DNA from: Nocardia grenadensis NBRC 108939
GTDB taxonomy: Bacteria > Actinomycetota > Actinomycetes > Mycobacteriales > Mycobacteriaceae
DNA length: 64,000 nt
Reading direction: 5' to 3'
Assembly (NCBI RefSeq): GCF_001613445.1
Contig: NZ_BDCJ01000003.1
Location: 555,645 to 619,644, forward strand
Shown: positions 18,632 to 26,742 of the stretch, piece by piece
How the letters are laid out: each line of letters starts with the position of its first letter
How positions within the stretch are numbered: position 1 is the stretch's first letter
The notes under the pieces: generated by a model
What the model saw: the letters and a program-made list of their open reading frames with translations, nothing else
Database searches by the model: none
What the model was told of the DNA's origin: nothing
Translations under genes and position numbers: made by a program

Positions 18632-19594
18632 CTACTTCTCCTTTTCGGTGGCACGGATCAGACAGGTCCCCCAGGAAAAGCCCACCCCGAAACCGCTGAG
18701 CACGATGTCGGTAGGCGGCCGCTGCCCGAGGCGGGCGGCGAGCATCAGGGGGATGGAAGACGAGACCGTGTTGCCGTATTCGGCGATCTCGAAGGGAAGC
18801 CGGCTCTCGTCGACTTCGAGGTCGTCACGCAGCGTGTCGACAATGCGTTTGGAACCCGGGTGTACGAGGAACACGCGGATATCACCGATCGTGAGATCGT
18901 TGCGCTCGAGCACCCGGCGGATGCTCGCAGGACCTTCCCGGGCCGCGTTCAGGAATACGCCGCGACCCTGCATCGCCAGGCGATCGGTATCGGACCTGAT
19001 CAACGACGAGGTGCCCGGGACGGTACCGAAATCGGCATCGACAATCCGGTATCCCCCGGCACCGGTGGCGCAGTATGAGACGGTGGCGCCGTCGCCGAAC
19101 AACAGGGCCGTGTCCCGGTCGTGCGGGTCGACGATTTCGCTGTACGGATCACAGGTGAACAGCAGCGCGTGGTCGAAGCCGAAGCGGTCGGCGAGGGCGG
19201 TCACCACGGCCAGCCCGTGGGTGTATCCGGCGCAGCCCTGGGACAGATCGAAGGTCATGCACTGTTTCGCCAGTCCGAGTTTCTCGTGCAGGATCGCGGC
19301 GGTATGTGGTATTGGCATATCCGGGTTCTGGGTGACGACGCAGCAGAGTTGGATCGCGGCGGGGTCGATCCGGATACGGCCGCACAAATCGGCGAATGCC
19401 GCGGCGCACAGGTCACTGGCCCGTTGGCCGGGTTCCTTCACGGCACGGGCCGTGATGCCGATCTTGGTGTTCAAGAACTCCTCGGTCACGGCCAGCGATG
19501 GCGCGGCCTCCGCGTTCCGCAGCCGCTTACCGGGGAGGTGGGTGCCGATGGCGGTCAGGGCGATCGGCGCGGGCCCGGCGGTGTGGTGCCGCAT
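18632..19594 (-). CDS. KAS III-like condensing enzyme (FabH/NphT7-type)
   Basis: From ATG 19594 (GGAAGGAGG upstream) the protein has 320 residues. The thiolase-fold triad is complete: Cys121 in SQGCAGYTHG, His245 in FLVHPGSKR and Asn275 in EYGNTVSSS. The His context is HPGS rather than the usual HQAN of FabH. In Streptomyces sp. CL190 a KAS III-like enzyme (NphT7) beside a mevalonate cluster makes acetoacetyl-CoA from acetyl-CoA and malonyl-CoA. This gene holds the same place and there is no thiolase in the operon, so an acetoacetyl-forming role is likely. The adjacent ACP leaves open a true ACP-dependent condensation. It lies 26 bases after the HMG-CoA synthase gene. Confidence 0.85.
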   Translation of the reverse strand: MRHHTAGPAPIALTAIGTHLPGKRLRNAEAAPSLAVTEEFLNTKIGITARAVKEPGQRASDLCAAAFADLCGRIRIDPAAIQLCCVVTQNPDMPIPHTAAILHEKLGLAKQCMTFDLSQGCAGYTHGLAVVTALADRFGFDHALLFTCDPYSEIVDPHDRDTALLFGDGATVSYCATGAGGYRIVDADFGTVPGTSSLIRSDTDRLAMQGRGVFLNAAREGPASIRRVLERNDLTIGDIRVFLVHPGSKRIVDTLRDDLEVDESRLPFEIAEYGNTVSSSIPLMLAARLGQRPPTDIVLSGFGVGFSWGTCLIRATEKEK

Positions 19595-19620
19595 GGAATC
19601 CTCCTTCCGGGTTCCCGGGT

Positions 19621-20793
19621 TCACCGGGCCTCGTAGATCCGCTGGTGACCGTCGATCGCGGCCAAGCGGAACGGTGCGCCGGTCTCCACCGGTAGCGTGC
19701 GATCGCCGCCCTTCCCGAGCGCCGAGTAGGCGTGGTACAGCTCGCGATACCGGTGGTAGCCGACGGGTTTGCGGGCGTCGATGGTCTGCCGGTTGTCCGT
19801 GGTGCGCAGCTGCCGCCGATAGCCCGGAACCGGTACCGCGGAGAAGAATTCGGCGACCGAGCCCGATCCGTAGCTGAGCATTGCCACCGGTTTCCCGGTG
19901 AGGTCGCCGCCGTGGTCGAGAAGGGAGGCCAGGGCCAGGTAGAGGGAGGCTGTGTAGCTGTTGCCGATCACCCGGTTGTAGTGGGTGGTGGGCGCGAGTT
20001 TCTCGGCGAGCGCTTCACGAGTCGCGACCTCGCCCTGGCTCTCCAGCAGATGCCGGTGCGCTTTGTACGCCATCTCGGTGAACGGCTGGTGGTAGCAGAA
20101 CGCGGCGAACCGGTCGAGGTCGCGGCCACCGCCGCTGCGGTAGTGGGCGAACGCGTGCTCGGTCGCGGTGAGATAGGCATGAACCGAGAGCTTCCCGTCC
20201 ACGATCGGCGTGCCGCGGTAGTTCGGTCGCCAGAAGTCGTTCACATCGTCGGAATAGAGGCCCGAGACCGGGTCCAGTGCGGCGATGGCGGGATCGGCGG
20301 CGACCAGGAACGCGACGGCGCCGGCCCCCTGGGTGGCCTCGGCGGGTGTATCGAGGTCGTAGCGGGCGATATCGGTGGCGATGACGAGTATCTGCTGCGC
20401 CGGGTCCCGCGCGACGAGCCCCACGGCGAACTGGAGTGCCGCGGTGGCCGCATAACAGGCCTGTTTGAGTTCGACCATCCGGGTACAGCGCGGCAGATCC
20501 AATAGCGAATGCAGATACAGTCCCGCCGATTTCGACTGATCGACCCCCGACTCGGTCGCGAGCAGCACGGTGCTCGGTTCCGCCCGGCCGTGCCGGGCGA
20601 GAATCGGGGCCGCGGCACTCGCCGCGAGGGTGACGATATCCTCGTCGAGAGCGGGAATGCTCATCGCCTCCTGCCCGATACCGCTCCGGTACTTGGCACC
20701 GTCCGTACCCTGGGCCTCGGCCAAGGCGGCGTGCTCGAGGACGTAATGCGTGGTGGCGAGGGACAGATCGTGGATCCCGATCGCTGTGGTCAT
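19621..20793 (-). CDS. Hydroxymethylglutaryl-CoA synthase
   Basis: From ATG 20793 (GGAGG upstream) the protein has 390 residues, normal for bacterial HMG-CoA synthases. It condenses acetyl-CoA with acetoacetyl-CoA. Catalytic residues are readable: Glu81 in ATESGVDQSKS, the acyl-accepting Cys113 in ELKQACYAAT and His235 in CYHQPFTEM. GNSYTASLYLALAS and YGSGSVAEFFS also match the family. It lies 20 bases downstream of the HMG-CoA reductase gene in the mevalonate operon. Confidence 0.95.
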   Translation of the reverse strand: MTTAIGIHDLSLATTHYVLEHAALAEAQGTDGAKYRSGIGQEAMSIPALDEDIVTLAASAAAPILARHGRAEPSTVLLATESGVDQSKSAGLYLHSLLDLPRCTRMVELKQACYAATAALQFAVGLVARDPAQQILVIATDIARYDLDTPAEATQGAGAVAFLVAADPAIAALDPVSGLYSDDVNDFWRPNYRGTPIVDGKLSVHAYLTATEHAFAHYRSGGGRDLDRFAAFCYHQPFTEMAYKAHRHLLESQGEVATREALAEKLAPTTHYNRVIGNSYTASLYLALASLLDHGGDLTGKPVAMLSYGSGSVAEFFSAVPVPGYRRQLRTTDNRQTIDARKPVGYHRYRELYHAYSALGKGGDRTLPVETGAPFRLAAIDGHQRIYEAR

Positions 20794-20813
20794 TGTTCCT
20801 CCTGTCGCTGCGC

Positions 20814-21854
20814 TCATGCGCTGTGGCGTTCGAGCCGGGTATGCGCTCGCATGAGCTCGCCGGGGCTGGTCAGGGCGGCGAGCAGCGACAATTCACCGCA
20901 CAGCACCACCGCCGCCGCGATCGCGGCCAACCGGCGCGCGTTCTCCCCCGCGGGCCGGGGTTCGCGGCAGCCGAGACGGCGCAGGGCATCGTCGACGAAC
21001 GGGTGATGTTTCCCATTGCCCACGGTCCCGACGACGAGATTGGGCACGGTGCAGGAGAAATAGAGGTCGCCGTCGCGGTCCTCGGCGTAGGTGATCCCCT
21101 GCGACCCTTCGACGATATTCGCCGCGTCCTGACCGGTGGCGAGGTAGAAGGCGAGCAGCATATTCGCGTAGTGGGCGTTGGCGGTGCGGACGCCGCCGGC
21201 CAGTACGGTGCCGAGCAGATTCTTCCGGGTGTTGAGGGTGGCGATTCGCTCGGCGGTGGTGTGTAATCGCCGGTCCACCTCGCGCCGCGGCACGATGATC
21301 TCGGCGACCGCGTTCTTACCCCGGCCGAGGATCCCGTTCACGGCGCTGGTCTTCTTGTCGGTACAGAAGTTCCCTGATACCGAGCCGTAGTGGAGCTCGG
21401 GGTACTCGGCGAGGATCCAGGTGAGGAGCCGGTCCCCGGCCTGCGTCGTCATATTGTGCCCGGCGGCGTCGCCGGTGGTGAATTCGAAACGGAGGAACAG
21501 CAGGTTCCCGGCGACCTGGTGGTGCATATCGATCAGATCCGCGTAACGGCTGGTCATCGTGACCGCGTTGCGTAGTTCCTCGAAGCGGCCGTGCAGCTGC
21601 TGTGTCACCCGGTACGCGGCGCCGGCGTGATCGGCTTCGAGTAGCACCGATCGGCTCATCCGATCGTCGATAACGGTGACCCGGATGCCCTGTTCGACGG
21701 AGCGCGACAGCCGCGCGCCGCGGCGCACCGACGGCCACAGCGGTGTTTCGAACGTGGCCAGGGGTACGTCGAGTTCATCCGTCGCGGCATTGCCGGTGAT
21801 CCGGACGGGTCCCACCCAGGCGAGTGGGATGGTCGCGTGTTCGTCGATGTCCAT
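20814..21854 (-). CDS. HMG-CoA reductase, class I type
   Basis: Start taken at ATG 21854, eight bases after the isomerase stop; an in-frame GTG just upstream is possible. The 346-residue catalytic domain has no membrane anchor. It carries the eukaryote-like (class I) motifs: Glu36 in PLATFETP, TTGDAAGHNM, SGNFCTDKK (Lys167), Asp243 in ATGQDAAN and the C-terminal His338 in LMRAHTRLER. It reduces HMG-CoA to mevalonate with NADPH, the committed step. The open frame runs upstream through the isomerase gene, but that part is a shadow. Confidence 0.95.
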   Translation of the reverse strand: MDIDEHATIPLAWVGPVRITGNAATDELDVPLATFETPLWPSVRRGARLSRSVEQGIRVTVIDDRMSRSVLLEADHAGAAYRVTQQLHGRFEELRNAVTMTSRYADLIDMHHQVAGNLLFLRFEFTTGDAAGHNMTTQAGDRLLTWILAEYPELHYGSVSGNFCTDKKTSAVNGILGRGKNAVAEIIVPRREVDRRLHTTAERIATLNTRKNLLGTVLAGGVRTANAHYANMLLAFYLATGQDAANIVEGSQGITYAEDRDGDLYFSCTVPNLVVGTVGNGKHHPFVDDALRRLGCREPRPAGENARRLAAIAAAVVLCGELSLLAALTSPGELMRAHTRLERHSA

Positions 21855-21862
21855 AGCGGAAC

Positions 21863-23023
21863 TCACCGTCTTCCGGTCGGGGTGTCGAGTGCAGTGGCCA
21901 CGTACTCGGGCGGCGCGGCGGAACGAGGGCCGGCGTGCTGTTCCGTGCACGGTGCCACGCTGCGGCGGCTGTATGCCGTCGGGCGGATTCCCATCGCGCG
22001 GCAGAATTGCGCCACGTCTCCCGTGATGGCGAGATCTGCGCGGGTGAGGTCCTGCGGCGTACGCGCCCCGAGTACGGTCATGATCGAGGTGAGCTGGCCC
22101 AGCCAGCCACGGATGGCTGTGATCAACGCATCCGGCCCGCGGTCCAGCAGGATCGTCAGGAAGGCGCCGGCCACACCGGTCGCGCGCGCCCCCAACGCCA
22201 GGGCCCTGGCGGTATCCAGAGCGGACCGGATACCGCCCGAAGCGATGATATCGATCCCGTGCAGTGGGGCGGCATCGAGGAGACAGCACGGCGTCGACTG
22301 GCCCCAGCCCGCGAGGAAGTCGAAGTCCTCGCCGGCACGGCGTTTGTTCTCGATCCGGGCGAAGTCGGTTCCGCCGCGGCCACCGACATCGGCCACCGCG
22401 ACCCCCAGATCTCTGAGTAGCGCTATGGTTTTCGCGCTGAGGCCGAACCCCACCTCCTTCACGATCACCGGCACGTCGATACGTGTGGCGACGGCCTCGA
22501 TCTGCCGCGGCCATCCCGAGAAGTCCCGGTCCCCCTCGGGCATCACGATCTCCTGCACGGAGTTGAGATGTATCTGTACGGCGTCGGCTTCGAGCAGGTC
22601 CACGGCACGGCGTACTTCGTCGACGGGCGTCGCCGCGTTGACGTTCGCCATAACGATGCCGCGCGGATTCTCCTGCCGTAGCGCGAGGTACGTATCGGCG
22701 ACCGACTCGTCGCGAAGATAAGCACTCATCGAACCCGATCCGATGGGTAGCCCGGTTTCGGCGGCCGCGACGGCCAACCGGCGGTTGATCGATCCGGTCC
22801 GGCTGCTCCCACCCGTCATTCCGTTGATGTACAACGGTGCGGGCCAGCGCATTCCGGCGACTTCACAGGTCAGGTCCACATCGGCGCGGTCGATGCCGGC
22901 CAAGGCGTGATGGAGGAAGTTGACGCGGTCGAAGTCATTGCCGGCGAACCCTCGACGATGCTGTTCGGTCGCATACCGTACGTGCTCGTCTTTGCGGTCG
23001 CCGATCGACGGTGGTTCGTTCAT
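21863..23023 (-). CDS. fni: Type 2 isopentenyl-diphosphate delta-isomerase (FMN-dependent)
   Basis: A 386-residue TIM-barrel flavoprotein that interconverts IPP and DMAPP. RKDEH near the N-terminus, NGMTGGS, then VGGRGGTDFARIENKR and SGGIRSALD are hallmarks of the type 2 (Fni/Idi2) family, unrelated to the metal-dependent type 1 enzyme. The start at 23023 has AAAGGA upstream. It sits between the decarboxylase and the reductase, as in other actinobacterial mevalonate clusters. The last 30 or so residues extend past the conserved barrel. Its need for reduced FMN is of interest because a riboflavin-pathway gene lies nearby. Confidence 0.95.
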   Translation of the reverse strand: MNEPPSIGDRKDEHVRYATEQHRRGFAGNDFDRVNFLHHALAGIDRADVDLTCEVAGMRWPAPLYINGMTGGSSRTGSINRRLAVAAAETGLPIGSGSMSAYLRDESVADTYLALRQENPRGIVMANVNAATPVDEVRRAVDLLEADAVQIHLNSVQEIVMPEGDRDFSGWPRQIEAVATRIDVPVIVKEVGFGLSAKTIALLRDLGVAVADVGGRGGTDFARIENKRRAGEDFDFLAGWGQSTPCCLLDAAPLHGIDIIASGGIRSALDTARALALGARATGVAGAFLTILLDRGPDALITAIRGWLGQLTSIMTVLGARTPQDLTRADLAITGDVAQFCRAMGIRPTAYSRRSVAPCTEQHAGPRSAAPPEYVATALDTPTGRR

Positions 23024-23062
23024 GATGTCCTTTCGGTGGCGCGGATCCGGGACGGACCGCAG

Positions 23063-24106
23063 TCATCGGTCCGGACCGGAGACAGTGACGCCCGGACCCC
23101 GGTGTGCGACGTGTAATGCCGCCACACCGTCCACATCGCGCAAGGCCGCCACCACTCGGTCGGAGTCCTGCCGGGAGCAGAGCACCGCGACATTCGGGCC
23201 GGCGTCGATCGTGGCGTACGCGGGAATGCCCTCCGCCCGTATCCGGTCGACGCGATCCAGAATGCTCAGCGATCGGGGTGCCACGTAGCGGATGGACGGT
23301 CGCGCGGCCAGCATGGTGGCGTGTAACCCGAGGGCGTTCTGTTCGGCGATCGCGCCTATCTCGGTCAGGTCGCCCGCACACAGTGCGGCCTGTATCTGCT
23401 CGAGTGCGGCGCTGTTGGCCCGGGCCCAGGACCGGTACAGCGGTGAGGTCGCGATGGTCTGACGCATCGCTGTACGACTGGGCAGGGCTTTCGGTCCCGC
23501 GTCGACGATGGCGACGACCATGGCGGGATCGATGGCGGAGCGCAACGGTTCGGCGTAGCAACTCTCGTCACCCACCGCCCCGAATCCGGTTCCCGCGTGC
23601 CAGAGGACGAATCCGCCGAAGATCGACCGGCAGGCCGACCCGGAGCCGCGGCGCGCCAACCGGGACAGCGTCCGCCGATCGAGCCGCAATCCGTACGCGG
23701 CCGACGCGGCCGCCGCGAGTGCGGCGAAACCACTGGCCGAGGACGCCAGGCCGGCGCCGGTGGGGACGGTGTTCTCGGTGATCACCCGGGCGCGTTCGGA
23801 GCGTCCGGCCAGGTCCCGGACGAGGTCGAGAAACCGTTCGACTCGTACCCGGGCCCCCGCCTCGGCGCGCCGGCCGTTGAGCCGCACGGAATCCGTCGCG
23901 GCGCGCGGCCGGAGCGTCACCCGCGTAGTGGTGGGAAAAATGTCGAGCGTCATCGACAGGCTGCCGGTCACCGGCAGGACCAGCTCTTCGTCGCGTTTAC
24001 CCCAGTACTTGACCAGCGCCATGTTCGGGTATGCCACCGCGAGGGCACCCGTGCCAGGGCAGCCGCGGTCTTCGCCGCGCACCGGCGCTTGTTCGTCTCT
24101 GCTCAT
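23063..24106 (-). CDS. Diphosphomevalonate decarboxylase
   Basis: From ATG 24106 (GAGGAG upstream) the protein has 347 residues. The family signature AYPNMALVKYWGKRD is near the N-terminus, the GHMP loop is TGAGLASSASGFAAL, and ATIDAGPNVAVL near the C-terminus matches the conserved TxDAGPN segment. It converts mevalonate diphosphate to IPP with ATP, releasing CO2. It is the first gene of the minus-strand operon, so the operon promoter should lie in 24107-24400. Confidence 0.95.
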   Translation of the reverse strand: MSRDEQAPVRGEDRGCPGTGALAVAYPNMALVKYWGKRDEELVLPVTGSLSMTLDIFPTTTRVTLRPRAATDSVRLNGRRAEAGARVRVERFLDLVRDLAGRSERARVITENTVPTGAGLASSASGFAALAAAASAAYGLRLDRRTLSRLARRGSGSACRSIFGGFVLWHAGTGFGAVGDESCYAEPLRSAIDPAMVVAIVDAGPKALPSRTAMRQTIATSPLYRSWARANSAALEQIQAALCAGDLTEIGAIAEQNALGLHATMLAARPSIRYVAPRSLSILDRVDRIRAEGIPAYATIDAGPNVAVLCSRQDSDRVVAALRDVDGVAALHVAHRGPGVTVSGPDR

Positions 24107-24628
24107 CTCGGGCACTCCTCGGCAGTGCGGTCCGGTCCCCACCCATCCCGGTTCCGCTCAACGCCACGGTCGGTGGCGCCGATTTCGCCCGGCGGGGTCA
24201 CCCGATCGGAGGCGGTTTCGATGAAGCGCATTGCTCGGATTCCTCTGCATGCGGGTGCCGTCGGACTCGGGAATACCACTGCCGCAACGTCACTCGTAGG
24301 TGTGGATCGGTCCTCTCCAGGCTCACTCGCAATGGGCCGGCTCGGAAGACCACCTGACGCATGATGGGAATGCACATCGGGAATGCGGCACCCCCCGCCG
24401 GCAGGACCCAACGGTTCGTAGGGGTCCGCGGCGCGGGACGATCATGTGCCCGGCGCATGGGGAGCATGCGCGCGTCGCCGTTCCGTACTTGGACCCGAGC
24501 GGTAACCCTCGATAGCGATACCGGTTCCGCGCCCGGAGCGGATACGGAGATCCTCCGATATCGCTCCCGGCGACAGCGCGCGCCCAGCCGAACCCTTTCC
24601 GGGCGCATCGAGAAAGGTACGGCCGCCG
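24107..24628. other. Divergent intergenic region of the terpenoid cluster
   Basis: About 520 bases separate the mevalonate operon (leftward) from the prenyl synthase gene (rightward). Open frames here have shadow composition. It should hold both promoters; I see no convincing -35/-10 pair or palindrome, so control by the XRE proteins remains a guess. Confidence 0.45.
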
Positions 24629-25660
24629 ATGACCCAGTCCATGACAAGTGCCGCACGCGCCACCGCGGTCCTCACCCGAGCCCGCCGGCTCACCGAGCCG
24701 GGTCTGCGGACCGCGCTGGATATGCTTCCCGCTCCGCTGGACCGGATGGCGAACTACCATTTCGGCTGGTGTGATGCCGAGGGAAACGCGACGGATACCG
24801 GCTGGGGTAAAGGGTTGCGGGCCGGCCTCACGACAGCCGCGGCCGAGGCCTGTGGTGCCGCCCCGGATGCCGCCGCACCGATGGCGGTGGCCATCGAGCT
24901 GATGCACAACTTCAGCCTGGTGCACGACGACGTGCTGGACACAGATCGCATCCGGCGGGGGCGACCCACCGTATGGGCCCAGTGGGGGGTTCCGGCGGCG
25001 ATCTGTCTGGGCGACGCATTACACGCCGGCGGCATCCAGGTGCTGGCCCGTGAACTACCGGGAGATCAGGCCGCCGCCGCGGTTACGCGCCTGGAGTCGG
25101 TGGTGGCCGAACTGTGTCGGGGACAGTGCGTCGACTGCGCGTTCGACGGCCGCACCACGGTGAAAGTATCGGAATACCTGGCGATGGCGACCGGAAAAAC
25201 CGGAGCCCTGATGGGCGCCGCCTGCACGCTGGGCGCGTCGGTCGCGGAGGCGGACCCCGCGACGATGGCCGCCTTCGACGCCTTCGGCAGCACTCTCGGC
25301 CTGGCCTTCCAGGTCGTCGATGATCTGCTCGGCATCTGGGGCGACCCCGCGGTCACCGGTAAAACGGCCGGCAACGACCTGATCGCCCGGAAATGGTCGT
25401 ATCCGGTCGCCGCCGCGCTCGAGTCCGGTACCTCCACCGCCGCAGCCCGGGAGCTGACCCGGCTCTACCACTCCGACACCACGATCACTTCGGCGGACGC
25501 GGCGCGGATCGCGGCGCTCATGTCCGACGCCGGGATCGAACAGCAGACGCGCCGATTCGCCGCACGGCAGGCGGAGGCCGCCATCGCGGCCCTGCCGGAT
25601 CAGGTGATCGCCGACGACCTCATAGCGCTGACCGACCTCGTTGTCCGACGCGACCGCTGA
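24629..25660 (+). CDS. Polyprenyl synthetase, probably geranylgeranyl-diphosphate synthase
   Basis: A 343-residue trans-prenyltransferase. The first Asp-rich motif is LVHDDVLDTD (Asp100, 101 and 104) followed by RRGRPT; the second is FQVVDDLLGIWGDP (Asp231, 232), where Gly replaces the third Asp, as is common in actinobacterial GGPP-type enzymes. GKTGALMG and TGKTAGNDL also fit. It should elongate DMAPP with IPP and supply the cluster's terpene synthases. Chain length is not certain; GGPP is the usual product of this subgroup. The start at 24629 has GAAAGG 11 bases upstream; ATG 24641 is an alternative. Confidence 0.9.
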   Translation: MTQSMTSAARATAVLTRARRLTEPGLRTALDMLPAPLDRMANYHFGWCDAEGNATDTGWGKGLRAGLTTAAAEACGAAPDAAAPMAVAIELMHNFSLVHDDVLDTDRIRRGRPTVWAQWGVPAAICLGDALHAGGIQVLARELPGDQAAAAVTRLESVVAELCRGQCVDCAFDGRTTVKVSEYLAMATGKTGALMGAACTLGASVAEADPATMAAFDAFGSTLGLAFQVVDDLLGIWGDPAVTGKTAGNDLIARKWSYPVAAALESGTSTAAARELTRLYHSDTTITSADAARIAALMSDAGIEQQTRRFAARQAEAAIAALPDQVIADDLIALTDLVVRRDR

Positions 25661-26271
25661 GTGCCTCGCCCCGCTGCGGCACGATCGTCGCTGCCGCACG
25701 ACAGCGCGGCCACGGACCGCACCACATCGACGATTTCGATGCCCTGAGCACCGAGCTGCTCCACCTTGTCGACATTGTTCGTCAGCAGTTCCACAGCGGA
25801 GATTCCCAGGGCGAAGAGCATTTGCGCCGCTACGCGATAGTCGCGCTCGTCGGCACCACGGCCGAGTAGCCGATTCGCCCGGTAGGTGTCCACGTTCGCG
25901 TCCTGCAGCAGATAAGCGTCCAGTTTGAGATAGAGGCCTATCCCCCGGCCTTCCTGGCGCAGATACAGCTGCACGCCGCCGCGTTCGGAGAGCAGGCCGA
26001 TCGCCTCGTCCAGCTGCGGCCCGCATCAGCACCGGCAGCAGCCGAGCGAGTCGCCGGTCAAACATTCGCTGTGCACCCTGACCAGCGGCGGCACGGATCT
26101 CGGCGCGGTCGGTCCAGGGAAGACGACAGCCAGGTGCTCGCGTCCGTCGATGAGTCCGTCGAACGAGACCAGGTCCGCACAGACCGGAACGCCGCGCTCC
26201 AGATGGACGGGCACCCGCGCCCGCACCGCGGCCGCCGGCAAACCCTTCCCTTTCGAGAAAACTGCGGACAT
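25600..26271 (-). pseudogene. ribA: RibA-like GTP cyclohydrolase II interrupted by an in-frame TGA
   Basis: One continuous reading frame encodes a RibA-type protein: VRVHSECLTGD, then RC-stop-CGPQLD, RQEGRGIGLYLK, DERDYRVAAQML and LLTNNVDK. The zinc ligands are Cys70, Cys81 and Cys83, with the same spacing as the family. Codon 82 (26028-26026 on the minus strand), which should be the Asp of the RCDCG motif, is TGA. There is no frameshift, and the other catalytic motifs are intact on both sides. The gene is therefore a recent nonsense allele, a sequencing error or a recoded TGA. The 3' end overlaps the prenyl synthase gene by about 60 bases antiparallel, and the tail is unlike RibA. If active it would start riboflavin synthesis and could feed FMN to the type 2 isomerase. 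Confidence 0.75.
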
Positions 26272-26742
26272 CAGCAATCACCATCCTCAGCCGAATACCC
26301 CGGGCAGAAGTCCGGCCTGACAATCCCGGACAAATACAGTTTCCATCAGCAAATATCAGAGGATTCCGATTTTCGGGACACACTCGCCGAAGCACGAACA
26401 GGATTTCGCTTTTCGTACCACCACCCCCGTTGAACTGCCCTCGTTCCGGAACCGGGCGCCCCCTCGCCGCGCCGGCGCCGGGTCACAATAGGTGAACTTC
26501 CTGGCACACCTTGCCGCGGCGACTGCAGGGAGGACGCCTCGGCGGCGTGCACGAACAAACGTGCTTGAATTCGTAAATGCATGCCAGAGAATAGCTTTCT
26601 CCCTCGAGCAAGATCGAGCACATCGCTCACGGAAGAGTATCGATGCCGTTCATAATGATCTTTCCGAAGATTTGCGACGACCGAGCCGAGGCGACTCAGC
26701 ACCACTTCGTTCGCGTCCGCTCGCCGAGCGATGGAGAATGCC
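26272..26742. other. Intergenic region between ribA-like gene and XRE regulator
   Basis: These roughly 470 bases are locally lower in GC (for example 26335-26410 and 26560-26680), which fits a promoter region. No gene is supported. Divergent promoters for the RibA-like gene and the regulator are expected here, but I cannot fix their hexamers. Confidence 0.4.

Noticed and set aside
17940..19877. 645-codon plus-strand frame opposite the phosphomevalonate kinase, ACP and KAS III genes
   Set aside because: Runs antisense through three well-supported genes and has shadow composition.
25995..26028. SECIS-like hairpin after the RibA TGA
   Set aside because: Only a five-base GGCCG/CGGCC stem with a 17-base loop; too weak to call a selenocysteine element.
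25055..26395. 446-codon minus-strand frame over the prenyl synthase and RibA-like genes
   Set aside because: The RibA motifs lie in a different minus-strand frame; this one has no motif.
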